In this document: positions 57,352-64,000 of the stretch, piece by piece
How positions within the stretch are numbered: the first letter of the stretch is position 1
How the letters are laid out: the number at the start of each line of letters is the position of its first letter
DNA from: Ferrimicrobium sp.
GTDB lineage: Bacteria > Actinomycetota > Acidimicrobiia > Acidimicrobiales > Acidimicrobiaceae
Assembly: GCA_022690815.1 (NCBI GenBank)
Contig: JALCZJ010000003.1
Location: 1 to 64,000, forward strand
Direction of reading: 5' to 3'
Length of the DNA stretch: 64,000 bases
Made by a program: the position numbers and the translations under genes
Notes under the pieces: generated by a model
What the model saw: only the letters and a program-made list of their open reading frames with translations
Databases searched by the model: none
Told to the model about the DNA's origin: nothing

Positions 57352-58542
57352 ATGACAAGCCAAGAGCAAGAGGTGCGAGCGGCAACGTTGCGCCTTGTCG
57401 AAGAGTTGGATTTTCAAGCCGTTGGCGGCGTAGCTTTTCGTGGTGAGCAATACGATCGCGGACTCGCGTTCGTTCACCACCCAGTTGGGCTCGGAGGTCT
57501 CGGCTTGAGCCCCGGCCTTCAGGGGGTCATCGATGAGACCCTCGCGGAGGCAAAGGTGCCCCCAGCGTTTGCGAGCAACCCGATCGGCGTCGGCATGGGT
57601 GCACCCACGGTCATGACCTATGGCTCCGTGGAGCTAGCCCATCGACTTTTGCGCCCGCTCTTTACTGGTGAGGAGATTTGGTGTCAGTTATTCTCTGAAC
57701 CCGGTGCTGGTTCTGATGTCGCATCACTGGCCACGAGGGCCATTAGGGATGGTGATGAGTGGACGATTACCGGCCAGAAGGTCTGGACGACCTTGGCTCA
57801 TGTGGCTCGTTGGGGTATGTTGGTGGCGCGCAGTGACCCGGATGTGCCAAAACACCGAGGCCTGACCTACTTTGTGCTGGACATGCACGCCCCCGGTGTT
57901 GAGGTTCGGCCACTCCGTCAAATCACTGGTGAGGCTGAATTCAATGAGGTCTACCTGAGTGATGTTCACGTGCCGGATGCGATGAGGCTTGGTGACGTTG
58001 GGAAGGGCTGGTCGGTGGCGATTACCACACTCATGAATGAGCGGGCGTCCATTGGGGGCCTAGTCTTGCCGCGTAGCGGCGGCCCTATCGCAGAGGCGAT
58101 CACGACCTTCCGATCGTTGGGTAGCCCCGTCGAGTCGCTTGATGATCTGATGCAGTTGTGGTGTGGAGCTGAAGCGCTGCGGCTGACGTCGCTTCGAGCG
58201 GCCGCACAGCGACAGCAGGGGAACCCCGGTCCAGAAGGTTCCGTCGTCAAGCTGGCCAATGCCGAGCTCAACCAAAGGATCTACGAATATTGCGTCGATC
58301 TGCAGCAAGGCAACGCACTCTTCTATCCGGACTATACCATGCGGCGTCCGGAGTTTGCCGGTGTCAACGGTGAGGTGCAGCCAAGGACAGCAACCCAAGC
58401 ATTTTTACGCTCACGCGCGAACACGATCGAGGGTGGCACATCAGAGGTCATGCGCAACATTCTAGGTGAGCGTGTCCTCGGGCTTCCGGGTGAGCCACGC
58501 GTGGACAAGGATCTCCCCTGGTCAACGATCCCGAAGGGCTAA
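57352..58542 (+). CDS. Acyl-CoA dehydrogenase (FadE-like)
   Basis: This 396-residue acyl-CoA dehydrogenase differs from the one at 52361. It has WCQLFSEPGAGSDVASL in the middle domain and ends with TIEGGTSEVMRNILGERVLGLP, a pattern common among actinobacterial FadE paralogues. The substrate chain length cannot be told. The ATG follows AAGGAGG at good spacing. It stands alone, with a weak terminator-like hairpin at 58585-58611. Confidence 0.87.
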   Translation: MTSQEQEVRAATLRLVEELDFQAVGGVAFRGEQYDRGLAFVHHPVGLGGLGLSPGLQGVIDETLAEAKVPPAFASNPIGVGMGAPTVMTYGSVELAHRLLRPLFTGEEIWCQLFSEPGAGSDVASLATRAIRDGDEWTITGQKVWTTLAHVARWGMLVARSDPDVPKHRGLTYFVLDMHAPGVEVRPLRQITGEAEFNEVYLSDVHVPDAMRLGDVGKGWSVAITTLMNERASIGGLVLPRSGGPIAEAITTFRSLGSPVESLDDLMQLWCGAEALRLTSLRAAAQRQQGNPGPEGSVVKLANAELNQRIYEYCVDLQQGNALFYPDYTMRRPEFAGVNGEVQPRTATQAFLRSRANTIEGGTSEVMRNILGERVLGLPGEPRVDKDLPWSTIPKG

Positions 58543-58584
58543 CCGACCCTCCTCGATTGCTACGACCTCATCGACTCAGACCCG

Positions 58585-58611
58585 GTCCATCCGTTGGTGG
58601 ACGGCAGTTTT
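58585..58611 (+). terminator. Weak terminator after the acyl-CoA dehydrogenase
   Basis: GTCCATC (58585-58591) pairs with GGTGGAC (58596-58602) including one G-T pair, around a four-base loop; TTTT follows five bases later. The distance to the T-run makes it a weak candidate. Confidence 0.3.
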
Positions 58612-58663
58612 ATGAGGATGTTCTGGGTGTACGCTCAGTGCATAGGGTGAGTTGGCTGACTGT

Positions 58664-58683
58664 TGTGTGACGAAAGTCCCTAA
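58664..58683. promoter_or_regulatory. DosR/DevR-like box upstream of cytochrome b
   Basis: The 20 bases TGTGTGACGAAAGTCCCTAA agree at 15 of 20 positions with the mycobacterial DosR consensus TTSGGGACTWWAGTCCCSAA, with one half-site (AGTCCC) intact. It lies about 104 bases before the cytochrome b start. A hypoxia- or redox-responsive regulator is therefore possible; no such regulator is in the window. Confidence 0.35.
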
Positions 58684-58786
58684 AAGTCGAGACGTTACCT
58701 TCATAGGATGATATCCAGAGCGCGTTGAAAGATCTGGCGCTGTTGTTGGGTAGTCACGACGCGTGAGCGTTAGAAGGGATAACGTG

Positions 58787-59680
58787 ATGAACGATCATCC
58801 GATTGTTGGAGCGATTGTCAATCTCAATCATCCGGACCATTACATTCACTGGGGATTCATCTTGATCTCGATGGCGAACTTCATTGTCATCGTCATCTTG
58901 GTGGTGCTATTTATCCTTGCGATCAGCATTCCCTTTCTCAAGGGTAAGCCAATCAAGCGAAAAGCGTATCAGCCGGTTGCTGCTGGCGATGAAGTTGGGG
59001 CGTCCGAGGGTTGGACTGGCCGTGGTCGGCACCTCGGACTCAAGTACCTTCCGCCAGACAAGCTGTTGCCAGATGGCCAACCGTCGTACGTGTCGTCATG
59101 GGTCTATGTGTTCGGGGTTTTAACCATCGGTGCTCTGATCATGGCGATCTTGAGCGGGATGGTGCTAGCGATTGAAGGCCCGACCTGGTGGCACCTTAGC
59201 GATATCGGTCACTTCGTCAACTCGTTACACCTTTGGTCAGTTGAGCTGTTTATGGGCTTCATGACGGTCCATCTTTGGGCCAAGTTCTGGATGGCGGCCT
59301 GGCGCGGCAAGCGGTGGCTGACCTGGATGACTGGCGTGGTGGCTTTTCTGGTCTCCATTGTCGAGTGTTTCACCGGCTATCTTTCGCAGACGAACTTTGA
59401 TTCGCAGTGGATCGCCTTCGAGTCCAAAGATGCCTTCAACTCAGGTGGTATCGGCGCCTTCTTCAACGCGATGAACTTCGGCCAAGCGCTGATGCTTCAT
59501 ATCGTGTTGGTCCCGATCATTCTGGTTCTCATCATTGGGGTTCATGTGTTGATGGTGCGGATTCGTGGTGTTGTCCCACCGATTGGTGCTGAGCCCGCGC
59601 ACCTTGGTGAGGCCGGTTTTGTTGCAGCTTCGGCGACCACGCAACAGGCGAGTGACGCTTCGATGGAGGTAGAACAATGA
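58787..59680 (+). CDS. Cytochrome b (N-terminal, b6-like) subunit
   Basis: This 297-residue membrane protein has one extra N-terminal helix (FIVIVILVVLFILAISIPFL) followed by the four-helix core of cytochrome b. Two pairs of histidines with the diagnostic spacing of 14 are visible: LHLWSVELFMGFMTVH in helix B and LHIVLVPIILVLIIGVH in helix D, so both b haems can bind. It probably transfers electrons between quinol and a partner. No Rieske or c-type cytochrome gene is nearby. I chose the ATG at 58787 because AGAAGGGA lies seven bases upstream; the GTG at 58763 is less likely. Overlaps the next gene by four bases. Confidence 0.85.
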   Translation: MNDHPIVGAIVNLNHPDHYIHWGFILISMANFIVIVILVVLFILAISIPFLKGKPIKRKAYQPVAAGDEVGASEGWTGRGRHLGLKYLPPDKLLPDGQPSYVSSWVYVFGVLTIGALIMAILSGMVLAIEGPTWWHLSDIGHFVNSLHLWSVELFMGFMTVHLWAKFWMAAWRGKRWLTWMTGVVAFLVSIVECFTGYLSQTNFDSQWIAFESKDAFNSGGIGAFFNAMNFGQALMLHIVLVPIILVLIIGVHVLMVRIRGVVPPIGAEPAHLGEAGFVAASATTQQASDASMEVEQ

Positions 59681-60693
59681 GTAAATGGAGCCAGAGCGAA
59701 CGCAAGTACGGCCGTCCATGGCAGGGACCGCTTCGCCACTATGACATCTTGAAGGAGGCGACCATTGGGTTTGTCGTGGTGCTGGTGCTGGTCTTTATCT
59801 TGGCCATCACGTTCTCATCGCCCGACGTTCCGCCGGTCACAGTCCAGTCATGGGCCAAGGCACAACCGGTGGGGTTCGTCGATATCGCCCTGACCGAGTT
59901 AAACGGAACGAGTGATTCGGCAACTTATGGACCTCCGTACAACACGGCCAGCAACCCTGCGACGGACTCTGTACAGTCGCTTGGACCGATTTCGGTTCAG
60001 AAGTTCTTTGGTGTAAAGTACCCGCTCAACACCGCCAAAGATTTCGTACTCAATCCGCTCGCCACGTTGCCGGACTTCCCGGCACTGACGACCGCGATAG
60101 CCACCTATGAGCATGCATCACGAGCAACCGAGGACCGTTGGGTTAGCAACTATCAGGCCAAGCTCAACAAGCTGCCCCTTAGCAGTTCGGCGGTCATCGG
60201 CAACATGCCCTCGGCTGGCCCTGTGCCCGTGCTGATGACACACCTTTTGGCGATGGCTCAGTCTGGGGCACTCGATGCCCAGCTGCTGACGAAGTCGAGC
60301 TTTTACACCACTAACTACACCAACCCGATTTTGTTCATCGGAGACTCTTGGAAAGCCCAGCATGCCGCGAGCTATTGGGGCAAGATCGTCACGGCGCAAC
60401 ACCTAGCGGGTGACCAATGGGGCGTGATGAATGAGACTGGTTCATGGCCAGGTCAGCCATGGATGTGGCTCTATACCATGTGGTATCAGGTGCCGCCGAT
60501 GTCGACGTCGGGGAATGGCGATGTTGAGGTGCTGGCGATCATGACGGTCCTGAGCCTGGTGTTGCTGTTGGTTCCCGTGATCCCGGGGCTTCGTAAAATC
60601 CCAGAGAAGATACCGCTGTATCGACTTATCTGGCGCAACTACTATCGCGACCCTGAATTCACTAATGTGGAGGTCCCGGTACACAAGGCCTAG
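59677..60693 (+). CDS. Membrane protein paired with cytochrome b
   Basis: This 338-residue protein has one transmembrane helix near residues 30-50, a large domain of about 220 residues on the outer side, and a second helix near 285-310 followed by a short basic tail (IPLYRLIWRNYYRDPEF). It stands where split cytochrome b operons have subunit IV, but has only two helices, no PEWY and no cysteine, so it cannot carry a c-type haem or Fe-S cluster. It is translationally coupled to the cytochrome b gene. I take it as a subunit of the same complex; the role of the outer domain is unknown. Confidence 0.72.
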   Translation: MSKWSQSERKYGRPWQGPLRHYDILKEATIGFVVVLVLVFILAITFSSPDVPPVTVQSWAKAQPVGFVDIALTELNGTSDSATYGPPYNTASNPATDSVQSLGPISVQKFFGVKYPLNTAKDFVLNPLATLPDFPALTTAIATYEHASRATEDRWVSNYQAKLNKLPLSSSAVIGNMPSAGPVPVLMTHLLAMAQSGALDAQLLTKSSFYTTNYTNPILFIGDSWKAQHAASYWGKIVTAQHLAGDQWGVMNETGSWPGQPWMWLYTMWYQVPPMSTSGNGDVEVLAIMTVLSLVLLLVPVIPGLRKIPEKIPLYRLIWRNYYRDPEFTNVEVPVHKA

Positions 60694-60763
60694 CGAGGTT
60701 GTCACATGATGTTGAAGGCGCCCCCAGCGATTCGTTGGAGGCACCTTCGGTGCTGAAAGGTGC

Positions 60764-60793
60764 TTGACACCAAGAAGTGGCGACTTCTGAATA
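60764..60793 (+). promoter_or_regulatory. Promoter of tRNA-Glu
   Basis: A consensus -35 TTGACA (60764-60769) is followed after 18 bases by TGAATA (60788-60793). Transcription would start about 25 bases before the tRNA. Confidence 0.6.
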
Positions 60794-60825
60794 ACGAGCC
60801 ATTAGAGTGGATCGAGTCTCCTTGA

Positions 60826-60898
60826 GGCCCCATCGTCTAGAGGCCCAGGACACCACCCTCTCAAGGTGGAGACACGGGTTCGAATCCCGTTGGGGCTG
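60826..60898 (+). tRNA. tRNA-Glu (anticodon CTC)
   Basis: The 73 bases fold normally: acceptor GGCCCCA/TGGGGCT, anticodon stem CCACC/GGTGG around CTCTCAA (anticodon CTC), and T-arm ACGGG-TTCGAAT-CCCGT. The discriminator is G, and CCA is encoded directly after it (60899-60901). A promoter and a terminator frame the gene as a single transcript. Confidence 0.95.
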
Positions 60899-60938
60899 CC
60901 AAGCGTGACCTGCCTAGTTGCAGGTCATTGGCATTTTT
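60898..60938 (+). terminator. Intrinsic terminator of tRNA-Glu
   Basis: TGACCTGC (60906-60913) pairs with GCAGGTCA (60920-60927) around a six-base loop, extended by an outer GCCAA/TTGGC pairing with a three-base bulge; ATTTTT follows. The outer arm includes the CCA end of the tRNA. Confidence 0.8.
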
Positions 60939-61137
60939 GACCTTCTTGGTGCGTCGGTCATGCGTTGTTGTGACAACGTAGCAAGAGCAACACTGGAAAA
61001 AATGACGATAAGCGCGCCGCTGTGGTGAAACTACGCTTTCCCTGCTGGCTCACCTCAGCCAGGCCAGTCTGCTTGAGGAGGTCTCTGGTGTCTGGCTGTT
61101 CATGTCCAGCCGATGCATGGAGCGGCCGTGCAGCTGA

Positions 61138-62373
61138 TTATTCGTTGCTATCGGAGATGTTCGCAGATTGCAATCGAGTCCCCCAAAGCACAACGAGGGC
61201 AGCCACAACAAAGGTCATTGCCATCAAAAGGAAGGCGGCCCGAAAACCGCCGTCGGTGACGGTAATTCCGATGATGGCGATCCACAGCGCCCCTATCGAT
61301 TGGGAGACGGTAAAGAAGATGCCAAAGGCGGCTCGTGACATGCCAAGCGGTAGGTAGTCGGCGAAGACTGTCTGGCGTAACGAGAGTTCAGAGTAGGAGA
61401 AGATGCCGATCGCGACCCCGACGAGCGCAAGCCCAAACAGACCTCGTCCGATCAGGACAAAGAGCATCAGTGCTGCTGCTCCAAGACCATAGTTGGCGAT
61501 CAACACCACCTTGTGGTTGGTGCGATCGGCAATTGAACCCATGAGGATGGGACCGACCACAGCTCCTGCGTAGAGCAGGGTCAAGATAACAGTGAGGCCT
61601 AAGGCCGACAGATGTAACGAGGTGTGAAGATAACCAGGGGTGTAAACGCCGACGATCCCGATACCCTGGCCCCCTGCGGCGATAGTGCCGGCAAGCAGCA
61701 ATGCGAAGATGGGGCGCTGACGCATCAGGGATCGTAGCCGGTGCCAGAAGCTGTCCTGGGGTCCCTGATTCGTGGTATCGCTAGGCTCTTGCAACCGGTG
61801 CCAGGGAGATGGCAACCAGAGCGCGACGACCACAATGGTGGTGGCCAGAAGGATCGAGAGGGCCCAGAAGGCGGCACGCCAGCCGTAGGCAACGATGATG
61901 GATGGCATGACAAGAGGAGCTAGCAGCGTACCAAGGTTGCCAGCGGTGACATGCCAGCTCAGTGTCGTTCCGCGTTTGGTCGGATAGCGACTGGCCAGAT
62001 AGGCCCCACCAACGGGATGTTGTGGCCAGCCCGCGCCCGATTGTATGAGCCGACCTGCCATGAAGACGTAGATGCCGGGAGCGATCGCTGCGATTACCGC
62101 CCCGATCATCGACCCGATATTTTGGATAGTGAACAGCACGCGGGCCGAGGTCCGTCGTATGACCAGTGAGAGCGCCTGTAGCGCGCTACCGACGATTGCG
62201 GCGATCGAGAGGAGAATACCCACAGTGGCATAGGTCGTGTGGAAGGCGATCAAGACGTACGGGATTGCAATGCCGAGGGACGCAATGTAGGCATGCTGGC
62301 CGGCGTGAGACCATCCGACAACGATAAGGTCTCGAAGACGCCGTCGATCGTCGTGTCGTGTCGAGGAACTCAT
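61138..62373 (-). CDS. MFS transporter
   Basis: This 411-residue major facilitator has about twelve transmembrane helices, with the central cytoplasmic loop near residues 185-205. The N-terminal half (GWSHAGQHAYIASLGIAIPY and TTYATVGILLSIAAIVGSAL) resembles the fosmidomycin-resistance-like branch, but the substrate cannot be told. It lies alone between the tRNA-Glu terminator and the PPOX-fold gene, on the minus strand. Confidence 0.82.
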   Translation of the reverse strand: MSSSTRHDDRRRLRDLIVVGWSHAGQHAYIASLGIAIPYVLIAFHTTYATVGILLSIAAIVGSALQALSLVIRRTSARVLFTIQNIGSMIGAVIAAIAPGIYVFMAGRLIQSGAGWPQHPVGGAYLASRYPTKRGTTLSWHVTAGNLGTLLAPLVMPSIIVAYGWRAAFWALSILLATTIVVVALWLPSPWHRLQEPSDTTNQGPQDSFWHRLRSLMRQRPIFALLLAGTIAAGGQGIGIVGVYTPGYLHTSLHLSALGLTVILTLLYAGAVVGPILMGSIADRTNHKVVLIANYGLGAAALMLFVLIGRGLFGLALVGVAIGIFSYSELSLRQTVFADYLPLGMSRAAFGIFFTVSQSIGALWIAIIGITVTDGGFRAAFLLMAMTFVVAALVVLWGTRLQSANISDSNE

Positions 62374-62458
62374 ATCGTTTCGGGTGTAAAGACGACGTTG
62401 GTTAGGTGCGAGGAGCGATTAGCTGAGGTCAGTTGGCGATCGAAGAGAACCCGTGATC

Positions 62459-62845
62459 TCAATCGACGACCCGGGTCCGCTGGGGCGTGATCTTAAGAAT
62501 GACTCGCTCTGTTTCGATGTCGCCAGCAAAGGCTTGCCCGGTGTATTTTTGTGCGAGCTGTTCAAGCTGTTGGTCTGCGGTGGAGCCAGTGATCGTAGCG
62601 GTCACGACTCCTCTCGCTTCCACATAATGGTATGGGTTGTCGCGGTCCCACAGCAGTACCGTTACATTTGGCTGGCGCGTAATGTTGTGGAATTTGGCTC
62701 TCCCTACCTCAGTGTTGATGAGGAGATGTTCGTGATCGCAATCGACCCACATGACCGAGGATTGGGCCTGGCCCTGTGGAGTTAGGGTGGTGAGTACTGC
62801 GAAGTTTGGTCCGTGGGCGAGCTGTTCAAGGGCTGGATCGAGCAT
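62459..62845 (-). CDS. PPOX-class (split-barrel) flavin/F420-type protein
   Basis: This protein of about 128 residues of the pyridoxamine-phosphate-oxidase-like split barrel resembles the actinobacterial PPOX-class F420-dependent group (NFAVLTTLTPQGQAQSSVMW, then NVTVLLWDRDNPYHYVEARG). It may bind F420 or FMN and reduce an unknown substrate. I chose the ATG at 62845: it begins the family fold and has TATCCT six bases upstream. The frame extends to 62878, which would overlap the divergent aminotransferase start. Confidence 0.8.
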   Translation of the reverse strand: MLDPALEQLAHGPNFAVLTTLTPQGQAQSSVMWVDCDHEHLLINTEVGRAKFHNITRQPNVTVLLWDRDNPYHYVEARGVVTATITGSTADQQLEQLAQKYTGQAFAGDIETERVILKITPQRTRVVD

Positions 62846-62851
62846 ACCACT

Positions 62852-62857
62852 AGGATA
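62852..62857 (-). promoter_or_regulatory. Leaderless-type -10 box for the PPOX gene
   Basis: On the minus strand TATCCT is followed by six bases and then the ATG at 62845. No ribosome-binding site lies between, so a leaderless transcript is likely. Confidence 0.45.
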
Positions 62858-62876
62858 ACCCAAGGAGGTCAAAGCC

Positions 62877-63710
62877 ATGGCAGTTGTATGGATTGACGGA
62901 TATCTTCAGGATGCCGACACCGCGGGGGTTCCCATTGTCGATCATGGTCTGGTGTGTGGCGATGGTGCATTTGAGACCCTGGTGGTTGTCGGCGGTCAGC
63001 CGTTTGCCCTGACGCGTCACCTCGATCGACTCGCTCGCACGGCAGATGGCATGGGCCTCCCCCTCCCCCCGATTGCTAGCCTCCGAGAGGGTGTCGTCGA
63101 GCTCATCGATCGTAATCGTTTGGTGACGGCTAAAATTCGGATCACCTACACCGCCGGCAACGCGGGCCTCGGCTCGGGTCGGCCGCCGTCCATGCAGCCG
63201 CGGTCGGTGATTGCGTCCGAGGAGATCACGCTGGAGCCAGCGACTACGAGGCTTGCCCTCGCTCCTTGGCCACGCAACGAGCGTGGAGTGCTCGCTGGAC
63301 TGAAGACCACCTCGTATGCCGAGAACGTTGTCGCCTTGGCCTGGGCCCTCGAACGCGGGGCTAACGAGGTTCTGTTCGCCAATACCGTTGGCAATCTCTG
63401 TGAGGGCTCCGGTTCGAATCTTTTTGTGGTTCGCGATGGTCGCGTCGTGACACCACCGCTGAGTGCAGGTTGTTTGGCAGGCGTCACCCGTGATCTCGTG
63501 ATCGAGGGAATTGGTGCCATGGAAGAGGATATCCCAGCCGCTGTGCTGGCGGATGCCTCTGTTGCAGAGGTCTTCGTGACCTCCACGTTGCGGATGGTGC
63601 AAGGTGTCGCCGAAATCGACGGTCGCCGTTTTCAAGGGGCTCCGGGACCGGTAACCCAGAAGGCGCAGGGATACTTCGCTGAGCTGATGCGCGATCGCAT
63701 AGACCCATAG
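62877..63710 (+). CDS. Class IV aminotransferase / aminodeoxychorismate lyase-like
   Basis: This 277-residue fold-type IV PLP enzyme has the family start VWIDGYLQDAD, DHGLVCGDGAFETLVV, the PLP lysine in LAGLKTTSYAENV and the cofactor loop EGSGSNLFVV. It resembles 4-amino-4-deoxychorismate lyase (PabC) more than the IlvE at 38273, but branched-chain or D-amino acid activity cannot be excluded. AAGGAGG lies nine bases before the ATG. Confidence 0.82.
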   Translation: MAVVWIDGYLQDADTAGVPIVDHGLVCGDGAFETLVVVGGQPFALTRHLDRLARTADGMGLPLPPIASLREGVVELIDRNRLVTAKIRITYTAGNAGLGSGRPPSMQPRSVIASEEITLEPATTRLALAPWPRNERGVLAGLKTTSYAENVVALAWALERGANEVLFANTVGNLCEGSGSNLFVVRDGRVVTPPLSAGCLAGVTRDLVIEGIGAMEEDIPAAVLADASVAEVFVTSTLRMVQGVAEIDGRRFQGAPGPVTQKAQGYFAELMRDRIDP

Positions 63711-63720
63711 AGGTGAGATT

Positions 63721-64000
63721 ATGACCTTTGAAGAGTTGAGTCCGCTCCAGCAGGCTGGGCCTGCTTCCGATGCCGCGGTGATGCGCCTCTATGAAATAAC
63801 GGGTTTCGGTGGCGGTGATCGCGCGAGTGACTTCATGGTGGCGATAGGTGATCACTACGTCGGTGCCGTGCTGGCTCCACAGCTATCGCAGCGATTGGTC
63901 GCTGGCGATGGATCCTCTCGACCTCGGAGTGTGATTGGCGAGATTGGCGACCCTGAGGCCGTCGCAAGTGGACTCGCTTGTGGCGGGACGGTTCGCGTGA
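63721..64000 (+). CDS. XdhC/CoxI-family protein, start only
   Basis: The frame is open to the window edge (93 codons visible). The segment GEIGDPEAVASGLACGGTVRV matches the end of the XdhC_CoxI domain in the gene at 6490 (SDDEAVAVGLTCGGTFHI), so this is a second XdhC-like maturation protein. The usual SxSGGC loop is not conserved in the visible part. It starts ten bases after the aminotransferase stop with GAGGTGAG upstream. Confidence 0.65.
   Translation, partial: MTFEELSPLQQAGPASDAAVMRLYEITGFGGGDRASDFMVAIGDHYVGAVLAPQLSQRLVAGDGSSRPRSVIGEIGDPEAVASGLACGGTVRV

Noticed and set aside
62850-63635. 261-codon minus-strand frame opposite the class IV aminotransferase
   Set aside because: Antisense shadow; the plus-strand aminotransferase has full family motifs and a strong ribosome-binding site.

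Overview
The window is a gene-dense stretch of a bacterial chromosome with moderately high G+C. It contains no insertion sequence, prophage or CRISPR array. Gene content points to an actinobacterium: a PASTA-type Ser/Thr kinase, a DUF501 protein, actinobacterial-type LeuB and SerC, GatCAB, an SCP2-like protein, and several start codons 6-7 nt after a TANNNT box, as in leaderless actinobacterial transcripts. A form II CODH-like cluster, a split cytochrome b, glutamate decarboxylase and a globin/GGDEF/EAL protein would fit an aerobic heterotroph of the class Acidimicrobiia. That class assignment is an inference; no rRNA gene lies in the window.

Layout. Bases 1-764 are a non-coding upstream region with tandem repeats and hairpins. 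Bases 765-8967 hold a molybdenum hydroxylase operon: coxS, coxL, coxM, a MoxR ATPase, a VWA protein, XdhC/CoxI, a MobA-like cytidylyltransferase and coxG. A DUF501 gene, tRNA-Leu(TAA), thioredoxin, two class-C beta-lactamase-fold proteins, glutamate decarboxylase, a winged-helix regulator, nicotinate phosphoribosyltransferase, an Lgt-like protein and a glycerophosphodiesterase follow. Then come mnmA-ligA, a PASTA kinase that appears to lack an ordinary start codon, an SCP2 protein and gatCAB.

Bases 27.8-49.6 kb form a large amino-acid biosynthesis region. It holds ilvD, ilvBNC, leuB-ilvE-cimA (minus strand), leuCD, serC, an aspartate-type aminotransferase, serA and leuA. Together they give valine, leucine and isoleucine (isoleucine probably from pyruvate through citramalate) and the first two steps of serine synthesis. 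ilvB and leuA are each preceded by a 12-codon leader peptide rich in branched-chain codons, followed by a hairpin and an intrinsic terminator. The two attenuators share the same architecture and some sequence. Behind ilvC sit an unknown polytopic membrane protein and a protein that looks like an ABC ATPase that has lost its Walker A lysine.

The right part carries gltX with tRNA-Gln(CTG), a 3-hydroxyacyl-CoA/acyl-CoA dehydrogenase pair, a 1202-residue sensor-globin/GAF/GGDEF/EAL protein with a zinc-binding-like tail, a second acyl-CoA dehydrogenase, a two-gene cytochrome b module behind a DosR-like site, tRNA-Glu(CTC) with a clear promoter and terminator, an MFS transporter, a PPOX-fold protein, a class IV aminotransferase, and the start of a second XdhC-family gene cut by the window edge.

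The strongest candidates for something new are the paired leaderless-type attenuators, the pseudo-ABC/membrane pair behind ilvC, the PASTA kinase with a probable CTG or ATT start, and the repeat-rich control region of the cox cluster.
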